NCBI GenBank assembly: GCA_023138875.1
Contig: JAGLOO010000013.1
Location: 44,615-108,614, forward strand
DNA from: Bacteroidales bacterium
Lineage (GTDB): Bacteria > Bacteroidota > Bacteroidia > Bacteroidales > GCA-2748055
DNA length: 64,000 nucleotides
Reading direction: 5' to 3'
A program made the position numbers and the translations under genes. Under the pieces are notes generated by a model. The model made no database searches. It was not told where the DNA came from and was given only the letters and a program-made list of their open reading frames with translations. Below are positions 28,538-36,845 of this stretch, one piece after another; the stretch's first letter is position 1, and each line of letters starts with the position of its first letter.

Positions 28538-28633
28538 TTCCTCCTTAAAAGAAAATGTACATTCTTATTTGCTAAAATCAGTACATCGTTATTTGCTAAA
28601 AACGGTACATTCCTATTTGCGAAAAAAGCGACA
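28538..28633 (-). repeat. Four 24-bp repeats resembling an IS21-family end
   Basis: Read on the minus strand, units at 28610-28633, 28586-28609, 28562-28585 and (partial) 28538-28561 each start TGTAC or TGTCGC and three contain TAGCAAATAA- or CGCAAATAG-like cores. Three units are complete. Multiple internal repeats of about this length near a TG-starting tip are a known feature of IS21-family termini, where IstA binds. No istA or istB lies nearby, so this would be a solo end left by deletion. It abuts the truncated integrase. Confidence 0.5.
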
Positions 28634-28647
28634 TTGTTATTTCCCGT

Positions 28648-29059
28648 TTACAAGGCTACATCTGCGCTCATTAGCCGATACTCTGCGGCCCACTCTTTGA
28701 ATATTTTACAGTGCTTTTGTACGACGGGTAAGATGTGGATCTGATCGAAGGTTTTTTTATCTCCAGGGCATGATCAAGGGCCTCGCCGAGGTTTAAGTTT
28801 CTGATGGGTTCACCTGTGACTTCTTCCGGCACTTTATTCAGATCAAAATGGTACCCTTCATCCAGGAGCTTATTCAGCTGATTGATGATCCTGTTTGCAT
28901 AGATCATGCGGTCCTTCAGACCAGCAAAATTGTTAATCTCATAAAAGCGTTTCCTAAGAAGTTTTTTCTGTTGAGCATCCCATGCATAGAATTCAATATA
29001 CCATCTTTTCGAGAGGTCTTTGCTGCAATCATTGAGCCGGGCTTTTTTGAAAGGGTACA
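28648..29059 (-). pseudogene. Tyrosine recombinase (integrase) N-terminal remnant
   Basis: From ATG 29057-29059 the product MYPFKKARLNDCSKDLSKRWYIEFYAWDAQQKKL, continuing to YANRIINQLNKLLDEGYHF, is the arm-binding N-domain of Bacteroidota tyrosine integrases, followed by the start of the SAM-like core-binding domain (SYPSYKSTVKY). A single missing T near 28698 shifts the frame; corrected, it reads FKEWAAEYRLMSADVAL and then stops at 28648-28650, next to the IS21-like repeats. The catalytic domain (R-H-R-Y) is lost. It lies 121 bases from the 3' end of tRNA-His on the same strand, the usual position for an integrase of an element inserted at that tRNA. Confidence 0.85.
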
Positions 29060-29093
29060 TTTGTTCTGAAGGTGGATTTCGTACCAGGTCAAA

Positions 29094-29125
29094 TTTGGCG
29101 CAGATTGGCGCAGAAGTTGGCGCAG
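29094..29125. repeat. Three direct repeats TTGGCGCAG beside the integrase
   Basis: The 9-mer TTGGCGCAG occurs at 29094, 29105 and 29117, spaced 11 and 12 bases (about one helical turn), between the integrase start and tRNA-His. This spacing and place fit arm-type integrase or excisionase binding sites in the attachment region (inference). Confidence 0.6.
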
Positions 29126-29180
29126 GCGTACAAAACACTATTTTCAATAGCCTGATTATCAAGCAGTTGAATCGTTTTAG

Positions 29181-29256
29181 GGTGGAAGACCGGGCTTGAA
29201 CCGGCGACCTCTGGAACCACAATCCAGCGCTCTAACCAAACTGAGCTACATCCACC
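29181..29256 (-). tRNA. tRNA-His (anticodon GUG)
   Basis: On the minus strand the sequence folds as a tRNA. The acceptor is GTGGATG with CTTCCAC (one T-T mismatch), extended by the extra G-1 paired with C73 that identifies tRNA-His. The D stem is GCTC/GAGC, the anticodon stem CTGGA/TCCAG with loop TTGTGGT (anticodon GTG), and the T arm GCCGG-TTCAAGC-CCGGT. CCA is not encoded. It is the likely integration target of the neighbouring integrase remnant. Confidence 0.95.
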
Positions 29257-29311
29257 ATTTGGGAGTGCAAATTTACAAAATTTTTTATTTCAGAAATTCT
29301 ATTGGCAGAAT

Positions 29312-30496
29312 TTATTCTTCGAGCAGCTGAAGAAATAGTTTGTTGTATTGCTCCATGACATTGGTTTGACCGTATCGTTCAAGTGTCAGTGCCCTGATCT
29401 TCTCCGGTGAATACTCCTGATGATGCCGGATCATCTGTTCCATGGCATCGGCCAGCTGGCCGGCGTTGTCTGTGTCAATGAGCAGTCCGCTCTGTTCTGT
29501 AACAATGGTATCGGGACCTCCCGACCGGGTGGCAATCACTGGCAGGCCAGTGGACATGGCTTCGATAAGGACTGCACCAAAGGCTTCATAGCGGGTGGGC
29601 AATACAAAACAATTGGCCTCCTGCATATCCTTTTGCATATCCTCCCTGGAGAGCCTGCCCAAGAACTGTACCCGCTCAGATACATCCAGGTTCTCTGCCA
29701 TCTGTTCCAGTTCCGATCGGAGTGATCCCCTTCCGGCCAGCCTGATCGAAAATACAGTACTGGTACGGGTTTTCAGGCTCTGAGCAGCTTTAAGCAACAG
29801 GTCCAGTCCTTTTACGTGTTCGAGCCTTCCCGCCCATATGAAGATAAATGGATCTGCTTTCCGTGGTTCAGAAGGAGGGAGGAACATCTCTTCCCGGATC
29901 ATGTTGGGGATGACCATGGTTTTCTCTTCGATCCATGGCATCAGTGCTTTTAGCCCGGTCAAAAGACTTTCGGAAACCAGCACCAGCCTGCTGCAATCGC
30001 GGTAGGCCTTTTCAAAAAAGGGCAGGTAGTAAGGTTTTACCATTCTGCGGGCCTTTTCGGTGCTCCAGACAAAAAAGCTTCTGTGCTCTACCACCACGTA
30101 TGGAATATGGTGGCTTTCCCGGATCAGTGATGCTGCATAGCCAGCCCAGGTTACACTGTGGGCCAGGATCAGGTCGGGTTTACCAAATTGTTTCTCATAT
30201 TTTCTATAGATCCGCTTTGTTCTGGCTGCCCAGTTCCTGATGTTACGCTTTTCACTGCCGGGGATTTTCAGGTATACGGACCTGATCACACGAAGGCCAT
30301 TTTCATTTTGTACTGAATAGCGACGAAAAGCTGAAAGGCCGGCCTGGATCAGCTTCCTCACTCCCACCACACGGTTCACCAGGACATCCGCCTGCCATCC
30401 CATCCGCTGTATAGCTTCGCTGTGTTCCTTGAAAAAGTAGCCACCGTCGGGCGGGTACCAGGAGGGAATGATCAATATACGGTAGGGTTTATCCAT
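29312..30496 (-). CDS. GT4-family glycosyltransferase
   Basis: A 394-residue GT-B enzyme. The N-terminal domain starts ILIIPSWYPPDGGYFFKEHSE, and the C-terminal domain carries the donor-binding motifs FIWAGRLEHVKGLDLLL, VQFLGRLSREDM and NCFVLPTRYEAFGAVLIEAMSTGLPVIA. The E-x7-E pair in EAFGAVLIEA is the retaining GT4 signature. No signal or membrane helix is present, so it acts on the cytoplasmic side, adding a sugar to a lipid-linked surface glycan. The gene follows the methyltransferase by five bases and forms an operon with it and the flippase. The tRNA-His gene lies 55 bases beyond its 3' end. Confidence 0.9.
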   Translation of the reverse strand: MDKPYRILIIPSWYPPDGGYFFKEHSEAIQRMGWQADVLVNRVVGVRKLIQAGLSAFRRYSVQNENGLRVIRSVYLKIPGSEKRNIRNWAARTKRIYRKYEKQFGKPDLILAHSVTWAGYAASLIRESHHIPYVVVEHRSFFVWSTEKARRMVKPYYLPFFEKAYRDCSRLVLVSESLLTGLKALMPWIEEKTMVIPNMIREEMFLPPSEPRKADPFIFIWAGRLEHVKGLDLLLKAAQSLKTRTSTVFSIRLAGRGSLRSELEQMAENLDVSERVQFLGRLSREDMQKDMQEANCFVLPTRYEAFGAVLIEAMSTGLPVIATRSGGPDTIVTEQSGLLIDTDNAGQLADAMEQMIRHHQEYSPEKIRALTLERYGQTNVMEQYNKLFLQLLEE

Positions 30497-30501
30497 AGGC
30501 T

Positions 30502-31332
30502 TTATTGGGCAGGGTGATGGGGCTTTTTAATTTTCTTCCTGATGAGCTCAAGCATGAAGTATTCATCCGGGACAACCGGAAATCCGGCCGGACTGAAGGC
30601 ATAGCTCTTCCCAGTATAGATGGCGCATTTGGTATGGGCCACATGATAAACCTTTCCAGCCCGCCCGGGCCCCACTCCTTCGAGGATGGCGGACATCACT
30701 TCAAACCGCACCTGGTCGGGATGAAATCCATAATCGTGCCACACCACAATGCTGTTATCATGAACCAGGTGTTCAAACACATTCCTGGTATCGCTTTTGA
30801 TAAAGTCAAAATGGTGGTCACCATCGATAAATATCAAATCAAATCTCTTCCCCGGTGACCGGAAATCAAAGCTCCTTGAATCGCCCCTCAACTGGGTCAC
30901 ATTATCCAGGTCCTCAGAAAACAGCCTGTGTGACTCAATGGTCTTTTCGTGCATGCCCATGGCCTGCATCTCCTCGTCGGTCAGACACAGCGTATAACAA
31001 CTCTTTACCCTGGATGCCAGGGTAGCCACACTCTCTCCCCTCCAGGTTCCGATCTCGAAATAGTTACAATCTCTGATGCTTTCTGCAAGGGAGGCCAGCA
31101 ACATCATATCCGTAGGTAGCGACCCGCCATCCAGGAAGGTCATGGGGCCCAGTGAGACGGAATCCGTTTTTATCAGCTGGTCCATTCCGATCACCGGAAG
31201 ACCATCAGGCAACCGGTAGGTATCCCTCACATGGGATCGCCATGAGTCTTCATCCGTGAGTACCCGGTTCAATAAAACCGGTTTGCGGATAATCCACCAC
31301 AGGGCCTTCAGTGCTTTACTAATTTTACCCAT
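30502..31332 (-). CDS. Class I SAM-dependent methyltransferase of a glycan locus
   Basis: A 276-residue protein whose core has CNYFEIGTWRGESVATLA (motif I, about residues 85-102), then KRFDLIFIDGDHHFDFIKSDTRNVFEHL and NSIVVWHDYGFHPD. This is the layout of the Methyltransf_24/CmcI-like class. The first 60 residues are a helical extension. It is probably cytoplasmic and modifies a sugar or lipid-linked intermediate. The gene overlaps the flippase by eight bases and precedes the glycosyltransferase by five, so the three are translationally coupled. Confidence 0.75.
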   Translation of the reverse strand: MGKISKALKALWWIIRKPVLLNRVLTDEDSWRSHVRDTYRLPDGLPVIGMDQLIKTDSVSLGPMTFLDGGSLPTDMMLLASLAESIRDCNYFEIGTWRGESVATLASRVKSCYTLCLTDEEMQAMGMHEKTIESHRLFSEDLDNVTQLRGDSRSFDFRSPGKRFDLIFIDGDHHFDFIKSDTRNVFEHLVHDNSIVVWHDYGFHPDQVRFEVMSAILEGVGPGRAGKVYHVAHTKCAIYTGKSYAFSPAGFPVVPDEYFMLELIRKKIKKPHHPAQ

Positions 31333-32644
31333 CGTTCTCCTTTAAGGTTGATCCGGAACCATCACCGGGCAGGTTATTCCTTACCAGCCGGATATACCAG
31401 AGCAGGCTGTAGAGGATCATTAGCGTGCTGCTTAGACTGTACAATCCCAGTCCAATATAGACATTTTCCATCATCACTCCTACCATGAGTCCGGCCAGCC
31501 TGCCCATCAGTTTGACTCCGTCGATGATCATGGCCACCCGTTGCTTCCTGTAGAGATCCGGAATAAATGAGAGTGGCATAACCAGGCTTACCATGAAGAT
31601 CCATGGCAGGATGATCTGGGCATACTTTCCGGCTTCGATCCATTTCTCTCCGAACACAAATCCAAAGATCTCCGGGGCAAAAATTCCTATCACAATAAAC
31701 GGGATCAGCAGAACCTGGATGGTTCGCCTGATAAAGAGCAATACTTCGGGCAGAATGGAAGACTCATGATGCTGTTTTTCCACAAAGCGCTGGAACATCA
31801 CCTGGTAAAAAGCGTTGGCCAGCAGACTCACCGGCCTGTAAAGGATCATATAACCAAACGTATAGAATCCCGCAGTAGCCATTGAAAAGAATGAGCTGAA
31901 GAGAAAGACCGGCAGGGCTCCTGACAGGTTGTTGATCAGACCCTGCCACATGTTGTATTTTGGGAAGAGGCTGTACTGTTTCCCCAGCCTTTTCATCTCG
32001 GAGAATTGTAACCCGCCGGCCTTGCCCCTGTTAACCCGAACATGCACAGCCAGGAAAATCAGGAAACCCACCAGCTGACCGAAAACAACCCCGTAGATTA
32101 GTCCCGCCGCTCCAACAATGACCAGGCCCAAACCCAGTTTCAGCAAAGAATTGCTTAAACTCTGACCAATGTTTGCCCCGGCAATGAGTTTGTACCGTTT
32201 TTCACGGTTGGAATAGTTCCGGAGGGAGGTGAACAATCCCACCAGTAACGTGGAAAGGGGTATGAAATACAACCATGTGGAAATCTCTTCACTGCCCAGC
32301 AGGCGACAGATCAGATCATTGAAGAACACCACAATGACCAGCAGCACAAAACTGACTCCAACACTGATCATTCCCGATAAACCCAGCAGGTTGACCGATT
32401 CACGGTCGCTTTTGGGGAGCAGGATGGCAAGCTCATATTTCGCCGTGGAGAAAATGAGGGTAATGTTGAGGATATTCATGTAAAGGCCGAACACACCAAA
32501 ATCCTCTTCCGTGAAAATACGGCTCAGTACAATGTAGATTATGATGGAGAATGCCTGAGCAAAAGAGGTCCCGGAAATCAGGGTGGCTATATTTTTGAAA
32601 AACTCGCTTTGCCAGGTATTGCGTATGGCCCGAAACATGGTCAA
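31325..32644 (-). CDS. Polysaccharide flippase, Wzx/MurJ-like
   Basis: A 439-residue polytopic membrane protein with about 12 to 14 predicted helices. It begins FFKNIATLISGTSFAQAFSIIIYIVLSRIFTEEDFGVFGLYMNI (split over two helices), the usual start of the polysaccharide biosynthesis export family. Conserved positions such as SRIFTEEDFGVFGLY and SNSLLKLGLGLVIVGAAGLIYG are present. It would move lipid-linked repeat units across the inner membrane. First gene of the minus-strand unit; the AT-rich gap to the divergent PLP gene probably holds both promoters. A candidate TATATTTG box lies at 32734-32741 facing the plus-strand gene. Confidence 0.88.
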   Translation of the reverse strand: MTMFRAIRNTWQSEFFKNIATLISGTSFAQAFSIIIYIVLSRIFTEEDFGVFGLYMNILNITLIFSTAKYELAILLPKSDRESVNLLGLSGMISVGVSFVLLVIVVFFNDLICRLLGSEEISTWLYFIPLSTLLVGLFTSLRNYSNREKRYKLIAGANIGQSLSNSLLKLGLGLVIVGAAGLIYGVVFGQLVGFLIFLAVHVRVNRGKAGGLQFSEMKRLGKQYSLFPKYNMWQGLINNLSGALPVFLFSSFFSMATAGFYTFGYMILYRPVSLLANAFYQVMFQRFVEKQHHESSILPEVLLFIRRTIQVLLIPFIVIGIFAPEIFGFVFGEKWIEAGKYAQIILPWIFMVSLVMPLSFIPDLYRKQRVAMIIDGVKLMGRLAGLMVGVMMENVYIGLGLYSLSSTLMILYSLLWYIRLVRNNLPGDGSGSTLKENDG

Positions 32645-32768
32645 AAGTAAGAATTATACTGCAATTCTGTCAGGGTTCGGCACCTTCTATTGTGTGGCAT
32701 ATGTTTTGAGCAGTCCGGTAGGTATAATTAACATATATTTGACACAAATTTAGGATTGAAATAAGTGT

Positions 32769-34241
32769 ATGACTGAACTTGAGAAGTATTTCGAACCATT
32801 CAGGGAACGGATCATCGGGAATGATGCAACGTTCGAATCACCATACGGAACAAGGCGCATTCTTTATGCTGATTGGATCGCAAGCGGAAGATTGTACGAG
32901 CCTATAGAGACAAAGTTGCAGTCCCAGTTCGGTCCATATGTGGCGAACACCCATACCGAAACCACCCTCACCGGGACGCTGATGACAAAGGCGTATCACC
33001 GATCACACCAATTGATCAAGAAGCATGTGAATGCAGGGCCCAATGATGTTATCCTCACTGCAGGGTACGGCATGACCGCCGTAATCAATAAGCTTATGCG
33101 CATCCTCTCCCTGAAGGGTTGCGGTGGAAGGGATAGGGATTGTGTGAAGCAAATCGACAGACCGGTGGTATTCATTACACATATGGAACACCATTCCAAC
33201 CATACTTCATGGTTTGAGACCACCGCCGATGTGATAATGATCGAACCGAATAAAGAGCTGAGGGTGGACCTGGAGGATCTTCGGGCAAAGTTGGAACTTT
33301 ATAAGGACAGGGTATTCAAGATTGGTTCATTTACGGCCTGCTCCAACGTAACCGGGGTGAAGACCCCCTATTCTCAGATGGCCAAACTGATGCATGAGTA
33401 CGGTGGACTTGTATTTATTGATTTTGCTGCCAGCGCCCCCTATATGGATATCAACATGCACCCGGATGATCCCAGGGAGAAACTGGATGCCATATTTTTC
33501 TCACCCCATAAATTCCTCGGAGGTCCCGGCTCGTCCGGAGTCCTGATCTTTGACAAGGCTATGTATACGGCCGAAGTGCCCGATAATCCCGGAGGGGGAA
33601 CGGTCGACTGGACCAATCCATGGGGTAAGTATAAATATGTGGATGATATTGAAGTACGCGAGGACGGAGGCACTCCGGGATTTCTTCAATCTATCAAGGC
33701 TGCCCTGGCGCTTAAGCTGAAAGAAAAGATGGGTGTTGAGAACATCATGAACCGCGAAAAGGAGCTGCTGGATATAGCCCTTCCGGGACTGAGGCAAATT
33801 GAAGGTATACAGATCCTGGCCAATAATGTGGACGACCGCCTCGGGGTGATCTCATTTTATCATCCGGAAATCCACTTCAACCTGTTTGTTAAGCTGCTCA
33901 ATGACCGATTCGGTATACAGACAAGGGGAGGGTGTGCCTGCGCCGGCACTTATGGTCATTTCCTGCTGGAGGTAACCTATGACCAGTCCAGGGAAATATC
34001 CGAAATGATCAACAACGGTGACCTTTCAGAGAAACCAGGCTGGGTAAGGTGGTCACTGCATCCCACCATGACCAATGAGGAAGTATTGCTGGTTCTTCAT
34101 GCGGTGGAAGAGATCTCCACACACCACAGTGAATGGTTAAAAGATTACAAATACCTGCCGACAAAGAATGAGTTTGTTCATCATACCCAGCTGGAAGCTC
34201 CATTGGAAGATAAGATGATGAACGATTGGTTCTTACTTTAA
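32769..34241 (+). CDS. Class V aminotransferase-fold PLP enzyme (cysteine-desulfurase-like)
   Basis: A 490-residue PLP enzyme. The fold-type I motifs are visible: VANTHTETTLTGTLMTKAYH, ILTAGYGMTAVINK, VFITHMEHHSNHTSW, VFIDFAASAPYMDINMH and the Schiff-base lysine, about residue 248, in FFSPHKFLGGPGSSGVL. A late RGGCACAGTYGH loop carries two Cys residues, at the place where cysteine desulfurases have the active Cys. Whether it is a true desulfurase, a selenocysteine lyase or another aminotransferase cannot be told by eye. It has its own promoter region and overlaps no known sulfur-transfer partner. The gene for the GNAT-like protein begins 11 bases later, suggesting co-transcription. Confidence 0.8.
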   Translation: MTELEKYFEPFRERIIGNDATFESPYGTRRILYADWIASGRLYEPIETKLQSQFGPYVANTHTETTLTGTLMTKAYHRSHQLIKKHVNAGPNDVILTAGYGMTAVINKLMRILSLKGCGGRDRDCVKQIDRPVVFITHMEHHSNHTSWFETTADVIMIEPNKELRVDLEDLRAKLELYKDRVFKIGSFTACSNVTGVKTPYSQMAKLMHEYGGLVFIDFAASAPYMDINMHPDDPREKLDAIFFSPHKFLGGPGSSGVLIFDKAMYTAEVPDNPGGGTVDWTNPWGKYKYVDDIEVREDGGTPGFLQSIKAALALKLKEKMGVENIMNREKELLDIALPGLRQIEGIQILANNVDDRLGVISFYHPEIHFNLFVKLLNDRFGIQTRGGCACAGTYGHFLLEVTYDQSREISEMINNGDLSEKPGWVRWSLHPTMTNEEVLLVLHAVEEISTHHSEWLKDYKYLPTKNEFVHHTQLEAPLEDKMMNDWFLL

Positions 34242-34252
34242 TTACTCCGATA

Positions 34253-35455
34253 ATGCATATTATACCGGTTGAGGCCAGGAAGACCGAACAGGCTTTTCTG
34301 GATTTTCCCAGAAAACTATACCGCAACGATTCCAGTCACGTTGTCCCCTTTGACGGGGAGATCAAAAAGGCATTCAACAGAAAGGTGAATCCATATTTCG
34401 GGCATGGGGATGCTGTTCGCTGGATTGTGGTGAATGAAAAAAACCAGACTGTAGGTCGCATTGCTGCCTTTTATGACAGTGTAATGGATGAAGCAGATTA
34501 TGTGAGAAGTGGCGGTTGTGGTTTCTTTGAATCCATTGATGACCGGCAGGTTGCCTTTCTACTGTTTAACACAGCAAAAGCGTGGCTTCAGAAACATGGG
34601 TATGAAGCCATGACCGGACCTATTAATTTCGGAGAGAATGACACCAACTGGGGTTGCCTGGTGCATGGTTTTGCTCCCCAGGCAATTGGAATGACTTATA
34701 ACCTTCCCTACTACAGGGAGCTTTTTGAAAGTTATGGATTTAAGCTGTACTACAGGCAGTTCAGTTTTCATCTGGACCTTGATAAGCCATTTCCGGAACG
34801 GTTCTGGAAGATTGCCGAATGGATCAACAACAGGGAAGGATATTCTTACATTCATTTCGATCCGGCACATACTTCCAGGTTTGTGGATGACACAGTCACC
34901 ATTTATAATACAGCGTGGAAACCCCTCAAAGAGGATTTCACCCCCATGGATCCGGCCTCCCTCTATGATGAGTTAAGGAAGGTCCGGCCCATCATGGACC
35001 CGGAGCTGATCTGGTATGCCTATTATAATGATGAACCCATTGCCTTTTTCATGTTTCTTCCTGATGCCAACCAGATCTTCAGGCACCTGAACGGAAAGCT
35101 CCATCTGATAAATAAACTGAGGTTCCTGGTTTACAAAAGGCGGAAAACCATCACCAGGATCAGGGGTATAGCAGCAGGAGTGGTCCCTAAATTCCAGAAT
35201 TCGGGAGTGGAATCGGGTATTTTCTACCAGATGAAGCAGGTCATTGAAAGAAAACCACACTACAAACAGTTTGAACTATCCTGGGTGGGCGACTTCAATC
35301 CAAAGATGATCGCCCTGTACCAGGCCACAGGAGCATACCATGCCAAAACGCACCACACCTACAGGTACCTGTTTGATCCTGAGACTCCCTTTAAGAGATA
35401 TATGGAGGAGGCTGTGGATGAAAGCATTTGTATTACAAAAAATCACTTTTCTTGA
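34253..35455 (+). CDS. GNAT-like N-acyltransferase family protein, function unknown
   Basis: A 400-residue protein. The ATG at 34253 (MHIIPVEARKTEQAFLDFPRKLYRND) is preferred over an upstream in-frame ATG that lies inside the previous gene. The sequence has the two-lobe look of a GNAT pair: the first lobe with VRWIVVNEKNQTVGRIAAFYD and GCGFFESIDD, and the second with ELIWYAYYNDEPIAFFMFLPD, followed by GVVPKFQNSGVESGIFYQM and ELSWVGDFNPKMIALYQATGA. No signal peptide or membrane segment. It follows the PLP gene by 11 bases. The substrate is unknown. Its stop lies 17 bases before the AT-rich cobalamin block, which has no space for its own promoter there. Confidence 0.7.
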   Translation: MHIIPVEARKTEQAFLDFPRKLYRNDSSHVVPFDGEIKKAFNRKVNPYFGHGDAVRWIVVNEKNQTVGRIAAFYDSVMDEADYVRSGGCGFFESIDDRQVAFLLFNTAKAWLQKHGYEAMTGPINFGENDTNWGCLVHGFAPQAIGMTYNLPYYRELFESYGFKLYYRQFSFHLDLDKPFPERFWKIAEWINNREGYSYIHFDPAHTSRFVDDTVTIYNTAWKPLKEDFTPMDPASLYDELRKVRPIMDPELIWYAYYNDEPIAFFMFLPDANQIFRHLNGKLHLINKLRFLVYKRRKTITRIRGIAAGVVPKFQNSGVESGIFYQMKQVIERKPHYKQFELSWVGDFNPKMIALYQATGAYHAKTHHTYRYLFDPETPFKRYMEEAVDESICITKNHFS

Positions 35456-35472
35456 ACTTATCTTAAAACAAT

Positions 35473-36312
35473 ATGATCCGAATACTTTCAATAATTACCG
35501 CTGTAATAGTAGTTGCTTCATGTAATAATCCTACTAATGAGAAAGAAAATAACATTAAAAATGGAATAAGGATAATCTCATTGGCTCCATCTATTACAAA
35601 TGAACTTGAAAGTTTGAATATGGCAGGAAATATTGTGGGTGCTACATCATATTGCAATATTTCGGCTAAAAATAAAGAGCTCATTGTTGGAACAGCTACA
35701 GAAGTAAATATTGAGAAAGTCTTACTCTTAAATCCAGACATTGTTTTTGCATCCGGTTTGACAAAAGAAAATACCATTAATGCATTGAAAAAGAATGGAA
35801 TTGCAGTTCATCGCGTTAATACAATGCAATCATTTGATGATATATGCGACCATTTTATTGAGCTTGGCAAACTTGTAGGGAAAGCCGATTTAGCTCAATC
35901 CATTGTAAATAAATCTAAAAAAAGAGTTGACAGCATGAGCAATTCTGTTCCCAATCAGCTTAATAAGCTAACAGTATTCTTTCAAATCGGGGCTAAACCT
36001 ATTTATACAGTTATTCCCAATACTTTTATGAATGATTATATCACATTGGCTAAATGTATCAATATAGCAGCAGACCTGGAAAAAGGGATAATAACAAGAG
36101 AAAGCGTTTTGCAACGAAATCCTGACATCATATTTATTGTTACAATGGGAATTGTTGGTGATAACGAAAAAAACATTTGGGAAAGTTATGCTGAGTTGAA
36201 TGCTGCAAAAAGTAAAAATATATTCATAATTGACTCAGATATAGCCAGTACACCAACGGTTTTATCATTTACTGAAACTCTGGAGCAGGTCATTAATAAT
36301 ATACATAACTAA
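35473..36312 (+). CDS. btuF: BtuF-like cobalamin-binding ABC lipoprotein
   Basis: A 279-residue periplasmic binding protein with a lipoprotein signal (ITAVIVVASCNN) and the helical-backbone BtuF/FepB fold: IRIISLAPSITNELESLNMAGNIVGATSYCN, LLLNPDIVFASGLTKE, then RNPDIIFIVTMG and a C-terminal TPTVLSFTETLEQVI. It would deliver cobalamin or corrinoid to BtuCD, encoded just downstream. It opens a compact unit btuF-cobO-btuC-btuD-cobC, each gene following within a few bases. The gap from the preceding gene is only 17 bases, so transcription probably comes from upstream. The codon use is AT-rich compared with the gene before it. Confidence 0.88.
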   Translation: MIRILSIITAVIVVASCNNPTNEKENNIKNGIRIISLAPSITNELESLNMAGNIVGATSYCNISAKNKELIVGTATEVNIEKVLLLNPDIVFASGLTKENTINALKKNGIAVHRVNTMQSFDDICDHFIELGKLVGKADLAQSIVNKSKKRVDSMSNSVPNQLNKLTVFFQIGAKPIYTVIPNTFMNDYITLAKCINIAADLEKGIITRESVLQRNPDIIFIVTMGIVGDNEKNIWESYAELNAAKSKNIFIIDSDIASTPTVLSFTETLEQVINNIHN

Positions 36313-36313
36313 C

Positions 36314-36841
36314 GTGCGAACAGGTTTAATACATATTTACACAGGAGAAGGAAAAGGAAAAACAACTTCGGCGGTTGGCCTTGGTGTTCGTGCATTAAGT
36401 CATGGACTCAGGGTTTGTTATTCCTATTTTAACAAAAAACCCGCAGAATATGGGGATACCGAAATTGGAAGTCTTGAAAAACTTGGGGCAAAAATCATAG
36501 AAGCTACTAACGAACACCCTTCGTCTAACAAAATGGTTACTAAAGAAGAACATAAAATACAAACCCAAAATAGCTTTAACGCTTTGGATAGACTCATCCA
36601 TAATGAACATTTCGATATGCTGATTATGGATGAAATACTTATATCAGTCAGAGATGGATTTTTAGAGGAAAACAAACTGGTTGAATTTATAAAAAACAAA
36701 CCCATAAGCTTAGAACTTATCATGACAGGCAGAGGGGCAACCGACCAAATAATTGAATTGGCCGACTATGTTAGCTATATTGAAAATGTAAAACATCCAT
36801 TCGATAAGGGAATTACAAGTAGAGAAGGAATTGAATTTTAG
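36314..36841 (+). CDS. cobO: Cob(I)yrinic acid a,c-diamide adenosyltransferase
   Basis: A 175-residue protein starting at GTG 36314, one base after the btuF stop. It has the CobO/BtuR P-loop IHIYTGEGKGKTTSAVGLGVRA, the LIMDEILISV Walker B-like strand, and the C-terminal ELIMTGRGATDQIIELADYVSYIENVKHPFDKGI, all diagnostic. It transfers adenosyl from ATP to the corrin cobalt, converting imported cobamides or cobinamide to the coenzyme form. Its place between btuF and btuC couples uptake and adenosylation. Confidence 0.93.
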   Translation: MRTGLIHIYTGEGKGKTTSAVGLGVRALSHGLRVCYSYFNKKPAEYGDTEIGSLEKLGAKIIEATNEHPSSNKMVTKEEHKIQTQNSFNALDRLIHNEHFDMLIMDEILISVRDGFLEENKLVEFIKNKPISLELIMTGRGATDQIIELADYVSYIENVKHPFDKGITSREGIEF

Positions 36842-36845
36842 GCTT

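Noticed and set aside
28538..28633. The 24-bp repeats as a CRISPR array
   Set aside because: Units are contiguous without spacers, imperfect, and no cas genes are near; an IS21-type end fits better.
28509..28700. A 63-codon plus-strand open frame over the 24-bp repeats
   Set aside because: It arises because the repeat length is a multiple of three. The strand carries the IS21-like end and the integrase on the other strand, and its product (repeated HSYLLK) is only the repeat translated.
29094..29256. A matching second attachment site within the window
   Set aside because: I looked for a copy of the tRNA-His 3' end to the left and found none; the pair may lie outside the window or be lost.
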